Part shown: piece by piece, positions 8,709 to 11,640 of the stretch
Position numbering within the stretch: the stretch's first letter is position 1
Layout of the letters: each line of letters begins with the position of its first letter
Source of the DNA: Cryptobacterium sp. CAG:338
GTDB taxonomy: Bacteria > Actinomycetota > Coriobacteriia > Coriobacteriales > Eggerthellaceae
Length of the DNA stretch: 11,640 bases
Assembly (NCBI GenBank): GCA_000435475.1
Contig: FR896065.1
Span: forward strand, 1,570-13,209
Direction of reading: 5' to 3'
The notes under the pieces: generated by a model
Told to the model about the DNA's origin: nothing
What the model saw: only the letters and a program-made list of their open reading frames with translations
Databases searched by the model: none
Translations under genes and position numbers: made by a program

Positions 8709-9017
8709 ATTGAAATAAGCATTGCAGGTTCATTCAGTAATGCCGAAATCATATGCGAAAAATGGGGACCATTAGTAATAGTTTCATGGGGCGGTATGGT
8801 GCCTGCTATTGGTGCCGATACCGCTGTTGTTGCCGCAACTGGTTTACCTCCATGCACCCACCCGTTTTACAACTCTACTGGTATTAGAGCAACACCAGAC
8901 GCAACATGGGTTGACGTTAACTCTTCAGGTGAATTGAAATTCGAAAACAGGAGAGCATCCCAAGGACTTAATTCGTGCACATGGGCTGGCGAGCTTATTT
9001 ACTTTTCGGCTAGCTAA
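8697..9017 (+). CDS. Silent fibre-tip cassette 3 (partial, no own start signals)
   Basis: A 106-codon open frame from site C to TAA at 9015-9017, again in the fibre reading frame. It is longer than the other cassettes and little like 1 and 2 beyond the SIDQ head, with a Trp/Gly-rich beta-type sequence: ICEKWGPLVIVSWGGMVPA, GLPPCTHPFYNSTGIRA, then WVDVNSSGELKFENR and CTWAGELIYFSAS. That pattern (an amphipathic WGPLV strand, SSGELK turn) is common at the ends of phage receptor-binding proteins. An internal ATG at 8796 lacks a convincing ribosome site. Its stop overlaps the stop of cassette 4 on the other strand at 9010-9017. Expressed only if inversion moves it behind the constant fibre segment. 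Confidence 0.75.
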   Translation, partial: SIDQIEISIAGSFSNAEIICEKWGPLVIVSWGGMVPAIGADTAVVAATGLPPCTHPFYNSTGIRATPDATWVDVNSSGELKFENRRASQGLNSCTWAGELIYFSAS

Positions 9018-9276
9018 CCAGGTATATTACCGTCACATTTACGTATACGCTTTGGGACACTCCTGTAACAATCTGCAGGTCGTTATTGCCATCAAGAGTA
9101 TTCCAAAGAGCCTTTGCTTGCAGTGAGCTTGAGGATGCTCCTGCAATGGATGGAATTACTGAAATAATTAAATCGTTATCAATATCAGTAAAACCAGATA
9201 GAGAGGTAATTGGCTGCTGCCCAGACTGATTAAACTGGATACCTTTACGTGTCCTAATTTTTATCGGGTCTATGGA
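9010..9276 (-). CDS. Silent fibre-tip cassette 4, inverted orientation
   Basis: Reading the minus strand from site D gives an 88-codon frame with no start codon near its head: SIDPIKIRTRKGIQFNQSG, then LSGFTDIDNDLIISVIPS, LWNTLDGNNDLQIVTGVSQ and the end VYVNVTVIYLVS, stop TAG at 9012-9010. The head SIDP matches SIIQ/SIDQ of the other cassettes, and the beta-rich body with a hydrophobic last strand resembles the ends of cassettes 1 and 2. It is tail to tail with cassette 3, overlapping at the stop codons. On the minus strand it also continues the frame of the recombinase gene after a single TAG and one codon. Because it lacks an ATG-initiated frame, ordinary gene calling would miss it. Inversion between sites A and D would fuse it in frame to the fibre gene. 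Confidence 0.8.
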   Translation of the reverse strand, partial: SIDPIKIRTRKGIQFNQSGQQPITSLSGFTDIDNDLIISVIPSIAGASSSSLQAKALWNTLDGNNDLQIVTGVSQSVYVNVTVIYLVS

Positions 9277-9282
9277 ATGCTA
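9265..9282 (-). repeat. Recombination site D (inverted, distal boundary of the shufflon)
   Basis: On the minus strand the sequence is TAGCATTCCATAGACCCG, matching B at 17 of 18 positions. It is inverted relative to A, B and C, which is the arrangement that allows inversion of one, two or three blocks. Its TAG is the stop codon of the recombinase gene, so inversion at D leaves the recombinase intact. Confidence 0.75.
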
Positions 9283-9338
9283 TAGCTTTGCGAAATAGCA
9301 AATTACAGTTCCACTCAACCCAATGGTGTTATCTGTTG
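9267..9338 (-). repeat. 72-bp perfect inverted repeat, right arm
   Basis: Exact reverse complement of 8371-8442. In this arm the repeat supplies the last 18 codons and stop of the recombinase gene plus most of site D. Both arms are read in the same frame, so recombinase residues 291-308 equal fibre residues 245-262. Confidence 0.95.
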
Positions 9339-10206
9339 GCTTGCGGGTATTCCTCCTCATGATCTCGGTATCAAGCATCATGTAGTTGTTCGCGGTGGTG
9401 GAAAACTCCTCATGTCCAAGCGCATATTGGATGTCCACATCAGGCACACCAAGCTTATGCATATTGGTCGAGTAGTTGTGACGAAAGAACTTAGGAGCGG
9501 GACAGTATACCCCTTGTTTCTTGGTAAATGAGCGTAATTTTCTCGCGTAGTTTTCTGGGTTTGGGTCACTCATAAGCCAATCAGCGGGCTTTGGGTTTAG
9601 CTGGCGCTTGATCTCTCTTAAACGCTGCACGGCTACCTTAGGCAATACGTTGGGACGTAGCGATCGGTGTGTCTTTACGTCGGTAACCACAATCTCGCGG
9701 TCGATTACCTGCAAACCTCGGCGGATCATGACAACGCCCGTCTTTAAGTTGATGTCACGCCATTGCAGGCCGCACTGCTCCGATCGCCTTAGACCTAACC
9801 ACACACCGCAGATAACGGTAGCCTCATACTCCCACCCGTAAACAGCTCTAAACAGTTTGTTTATCTCGCGCGGTGTCATTGCACGGGGTTTCTCGCGTGG
9901 TTGCATTTTGGGCTGACGGACAGCGCGAAATTTAGGCTCCGCAACGTCGTCTGGGTAAGCCTCATCGGCAATAGCTGCATTGATAATCTGGCGCAATATC
10001 TTAAACGCCTTACGCGCCGCTCCTGCACTGTCAAACTCTGTGAGCCATAGGTTTATATCACGCACGCGGATGTCCTCAATTTCCCAGTCGCCAAACTTTG
10101 GCTCAATGTAGAGCTGCCAAGAGCTTTCATACCCTGGCACAGTGCTCGGGGCGAGCATGGAATAGTACTGCACATATATCTCGTCGTGATAGGTTTTCAG
10201 CTTCAT
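9280..10206 (-). CDS. Tyrosine recombinase, likely shufflon DNA invertase
   Basis: A 308-residue tyrosine recombinase. Residues about 1-100 form the core-binding (SAM-like) domain, with no separate arm-binding domain before it; about 108-290 form the catalytic domain. Catalytic residues visible: R140 (GLRRSE box), K178 (VKTHRSLR hairpin), K239 and R242 (KFFRH, where the first His of HxxR is Lys), H265 (LGHEEFSTT) and Y275 (NNYM). Residues 291-308 are identical to the fibre C-terminus because of the 72-bp inverted repeat. The start at 10206 follows AGGAAGGA on the minus strand. It lies next to four related sites and alternative fibre tips, opposite to the late genes, so I infer that it inverts these cassettes in the manner of Rci in the R64 shufflon. 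It could also be the phage integrase, but no att core is evident and the N-terminus is short for that role. Confidence 0.85.
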   Translation of the reverse strand: MKLKTYHDEIYVQYYSMLAPSTVPGYESSWQLYIEPKFGDWEIEDIRVRDINLWLTEFDSAGAARKAFKILRQIINAAIADEAYPDDVAEPKFRAVRQPKMQPREKPRAMTPREINKLFRAVYGWEYEATVICGVWLGLRRSEQCGLQWRDINLKTGVVMIRRGLQVIDREIVVTDVKTHRSLRPNVLPKVAVQRLREIKRQLNPKPADWLMSDPNPENYARKLRSFTKKQGVYCPAPKFFRHNYSTNMHKLGVPDVDIQYALGHEEFSTTANNYMMLDTEIMRRNTRKPTDNTIGLSGTVICYFAKL

Positions 10207-10223
10207 TTTGTTCCTTCCTAATC

Positions 10224-10253
10224 AAAAAAGACCAGACGTTTTGCTGGCCTTTT
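10224..10253 (-). terminator. Intrinsic terminator just upstream of the recombinase gene
   Basis: On the minus strand, GGCCAG-CAAAACGT-CTGGTC forms a hairpin with one G-U pair, extended by flanking A/T pairs and followed by six T. It ends about 18 bases before the recombinase ATG, so it would stop leftward transcription before it enters the gene. On the plus strand the stem has an A-C mismatch and a weaker TTTT tail, so plus-strand termination at the end of the inversion module would be less efficient, though possible. Confidence 0.65.
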
Positions 10254-10322
10254 AAGTGTGGATGTAATCGGGTCTTTCCCTGGTGACACGCAGCCGATTA
10301 TTAGGCAGACGAAAGGACGAAA

Positions 10323-10673
10323 ATGCCATCCGAATTCTGCCAAGACCACAGCGAGCACGCTCGTGCAATCAAACATCACGACACCAGACTGGACAAGCAC
10401 AGCGAGAATCTTGACGAGCTTAAGGAAGGTCAATTTGACCTGCGTCTCAATGTGCAGAAGCTGACTGATATCGAGGAACAGAACAGCAAGATATTCGCGC
10501 GTCACGATCGCATGCTCGCCGAGCATGACCAGCGCATCAGCGCGATCGAAGATCAACCTGCAAGGGATGCTAAGCGGATTAAGGATTCAGCTCTTGGGGC
10601 AGTTGGCGGAGCTATTGGCACAGGTGTAATTGCCCTCATTGTCCTTGCGTTAGTTCGATCGGTTGGAATGTGA
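10323..10673 (+). CDS. XhlA-like coiled-coil membrane protein of the lysis cassette
   Basis: A 116-residue protein. Residues about 10-75 are highly charged and helical with repeated hydrophobic positions (HARAIKHHDTRLDKHSENLDEL, KLTDIEEQNSKIFARHDRML), typical of a coiled coil. Residues about 88-112 form one membrane segment (ALGAVGGAIGTGVIALIVLALV). This layout is that of the XhlA/haemolysin-type proteins that accompany holins in phages of Gram-positive bacteria. The ATG at 10323 follows AAAGGACG. It is the first gene of the lysis cassette after the inversion module; a 50-70-base leader lies between the terminator-like hairpin and its start, in which I see no convincing promoter. The next gene starts 17 bases downstream. 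Function in lysis is inferred from layout and neighbours. Confidence 0.7.
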   Translation: MPSEFCQDHSEHARAIKHHDTRLDKHSENLDELKEGQFDLRLNVQKLTDIEEQNSKIFARHDRMLAEHDQRISAIEDQPARDAKRIKDSALGAVGGAIGTGVIALIVLALVRSVGM

Positions 10674-10690
10674 GGAGAAGGAGGTGCGAC

Positions 10691-10990
10691 ATGAATAGCA
10701 AACTTACAAGCCGTAAGTTCTGGCTTGCCGCTGGTGCATTTCTCGTGTCCGTTGGCACTGGCATTGCTGGTCTTGCAACTGGCAACGACACCATGGCCAT
10801 GGCAGGTGGACTGATGGCGGTAGTTGGCACTGGCATTTACGCTGCATGCGAAGCGTATGTGGATGGTCAGGCAGCTTCCGCAAACACCACTAGCAAGCAG
10901 ATCACGGCAACGTCCACCGACAAGGTGACGGTACAGCAGGTGCTTAGCACAGCAACAGTAGAGAAGGAGGTGAAGTCCGATGGAGAATGA
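10691..10990 (+). CDS. Putative holin
   Basis: A 99-residue protein with two probable membrane segments (FWLAAGAFLVSVGTGIAGLA and AMAGGLMAVVGTGIYAACEA) joined by a short turn (TGNDT), and a hydrophilic Ser/Thr/Lys tail. Size, two-helix topology and place directly before an endolysin fit a small holin that forms or triggers lesions in the cytoplasmic membrane. I chose ATG 10691 because AAGGAGGTG (10678-10686) precedes it at good spacing; an in-frame ATG at 10670 overlaps the previous stop and has no such site. Its 3' end overlaps the endolysin start by 11 nt, and the endolysin ribosome site lies inside this gene, so the two are translationally coupled. The protein could also be a pinholin or antiholin. 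Confidence 0.7.
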   Translation: MNSKLTSRKFWLAAGAFLVSVGTGIAGLATGNDTMAMAGGLMAVVGTGIYAACEAYVDGQAASANTTSKQITATSTDKVTVQQVLSTATVEKEVKSDGE

Positions 10991-11640
10991 GGAAAAGCTT
11001 CAAGAGGAGCAGAAGAAAGCCGTAAAGCTCATGGCCGCCATGATGGCTGTAGTTATGGCCATGATGCTTACATTGCCTGGATCGGCGTTTGCGTACACGC
11101 AGTACGAGCGTATCGTAGCCAATGGCCATGGTTCGCTTAACGCCTCCTATCTCGTGATTCACGAAACCGCAAATCCTGGGGCAAGCGACGACAACCATGT
11201 GACTTACTGGTCTAACAACCCAGCCTATGCTGTCCATTATGTTATGGACGTTGATGGCTCTAGTGTGTTCCATACGGTTGCAGATAACCGAAAAGCATGG
11301 CATGTCGGCAACGGCAACGCTTACACCGTAGGTATCGAGCTTTGCCATGCTACCAACCAGGCCGACTTCAACGCGCAGTGGACAGAAGCGGTCAAGTGGA
11401 CTGGCGACTACCTGCATAACAAAGGCTGGGGTGTTGATCGCTTGATCTCCCACAACGAGGCTGCGCTTCGCTGGGGCGGCTCCGATCACACCGACCCTGT
11501 TGGATACTTTGCTCAGTATGGTAAGTCTTGGGCACAGTTTGAAGCTGACGTGGCTGCGTATATGCAAACTGGCGAAGTAGGCAACGGTGGAAGCATTGAG
11601 CAAGGTGGCGGTACTGCTGTTAGCGGTAGCGGCGGGGGGG
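10980..11640 (+). CDS. Endolysin: N-acetylmuramoyl-L-alanine amidase with signal peptide (3' end outside window)
   Basis: The open frame begins at ATG 10980 after a near-perfect AAGGAGGTGA (10964-10973) and stays open for 220 codons to the window edge. Residues 1-38 look like a signal peptide: charged head, hydrophobic Met-rich core (LMAAMMAVVMAMMLTLPG), cleavage after AFA. Residues about 45-180 are an Amidase_2 (T7 lysozyme/AmpD type) domain: H61 in VIHET, E120 in YTVGIE, H158 in ISHNE and H170-x-D172 in DHTDP are the expected zinc ligands and catalytic positions. A Gly/Ser-rich linker starts near residue 201 and probably leads to a cell-wall-binding domain beyond the window. It would cut the amide bond between MurNAc and L-Ala in peptidoglycan. 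A signal peptide implies export by the host Sec system, with the holin triggering activity by membrane depolarisation. Confidence 0.9.
   Translation, partial: MENEEKLQEEQKKAVKLMAAMMAVVMAMMLTLPGSAFAYTQYERIVANGHGSLNASYLVIHETANPGASDDNHVTYWSNNPAYAVHYVMDVDGSSVFHTVADNRKAWHVGNGNAYTVGIELCHATNQADFNAQWTEAVKWTGDYLHNKGWGVDRLISHNEAALRWGGSDHTDPVGYFAQYGKSWAQFEADVAAYMQTGEVGNGGSIEQGGGTAVSGSGGG

Noticed and set aside
8796..9017. Independent small gene starting at ATG 8796
   Set aside because: The frame is open back to site C at 8697 with cassette-like sequence, and the ATG has no well-placed ribosome site.
7641..9282. Diversity-generating retroelement acting on the fibre
   Set aside because: No reverse transcriptase and no near-identical template/variable repeat with A-specific differences; the tips differ as whole cassettes.
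8371..9338. 72-bp inverted repeat as the ends of an insertion element
   Set aside because: No transposase between the arms, no target duplication seen, and the arms are coding sequence of the fibre and recombinase.
9280..10206. Recombinase as the ordinary prophage integrase next to attP
   Set aside because: Not excluded, but its place inside the late genes, the missing arm-binding domain, lack of a visible att core or tRNA, and four matching sites at alternative fibre tips favour inversion.
10229..10275. Possible fifth recombination site beyond the recombinase
   Set aside because: AGACCAGA at 10229-10236 and ATCGGGTCT at 10267-10275 match right halves of sites B/C and D over only 8-9 bases, lack the ATTCCAT part, and the first is explained by the terminator stem; chance is likely.
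10254..10322. Promoter for the lysis genes
   Set aside because: No pair of -35 and -10 like hexamers at proper spacing was convincing by eye.
10218..10556. 112-residue minus-strand frame upstream of the recombinase
   Set aside because: Opposite the coiled-coil lysis gene, interrupted by the terminator hairpin at its end, no domain recognised.

Overview
This window is part of a phage or prophage genome with a long, non-contractile (siphovirus-type) tail. It runs from late tail-assembly genes, through the tail tip and receptor-binding genes, to the lysis genes. Strong AAGGAGG-type ribosome sites, start/stop overlaps between genes, a TP901-type tape measure, a Dit/Tal tail tip and an endolysin with a signal peptide all indicate a Gram-positive host. 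Base composition looks near half GC. A gut or oral actinobacterium of the Coriobacteriia type is my best guess, but that is a low-confidence inference; no host gene lies in the window.

Layout. 25-7354 (+): a small HK97-gp10-like tail/neck protein, a 1287-residue tape measure, a distal tail protein (Dit) and a 715-residue tail-associated protein with fibre-like repeats. All four are coupled by short overlaps. 7398-8429 (+): a small four-cysteine zinc-ribbon protein, then a tail fibre/receptor-binding protein of 262 residues. 8430-10206: a DNA-inversion module. 10323-11640 (+): a lysis cassette with an XhlA-like coiled-coil membrane protein, a holin-like protein and a secreted N-acetylmuramoyl-L-alanine amidase that runs off the window.

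The main discovery is a shufflon-like system in the tail fibre. The last 86 residues of the fibre gene start at a short recombination-site-like sequence. Two further promoterless C-terminal cassettes (86 and 106 codons) follow in the same orientation and the same reading frame. A fourth (88 codons) lies on the minus strand, tail to tail with the third. Each cassette begins with a copy of the same site, whose reading gives S-I-(I/D)-(Q/P). The distal site is inverted relative to the other three. Directly outside it is a short tyrosine recombinase on the minus strand with an intact catalytic set (with Lys in place of the first His of HxxR). By analogy with the R64 PilV/Rci shufflon, the recombinase would invert segments so that one constant fibre N-terminus (176 residues) is joined to one of four alternative tips, changing receptor specificity.

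A 72-bp perfect inverted repeat (8371-8442 and 9267-9338) makes the last 18 residues of the recombinase identical to the last 18 of the currently expressed fibre. The recombinase gene therefore appears fused to a copy of a cassette end. The inversion module separates the structural and lysis parts of the late region. No serine invertase, reverse transcriptase, CRISPR array, tRNA or insertion sequence was seen.
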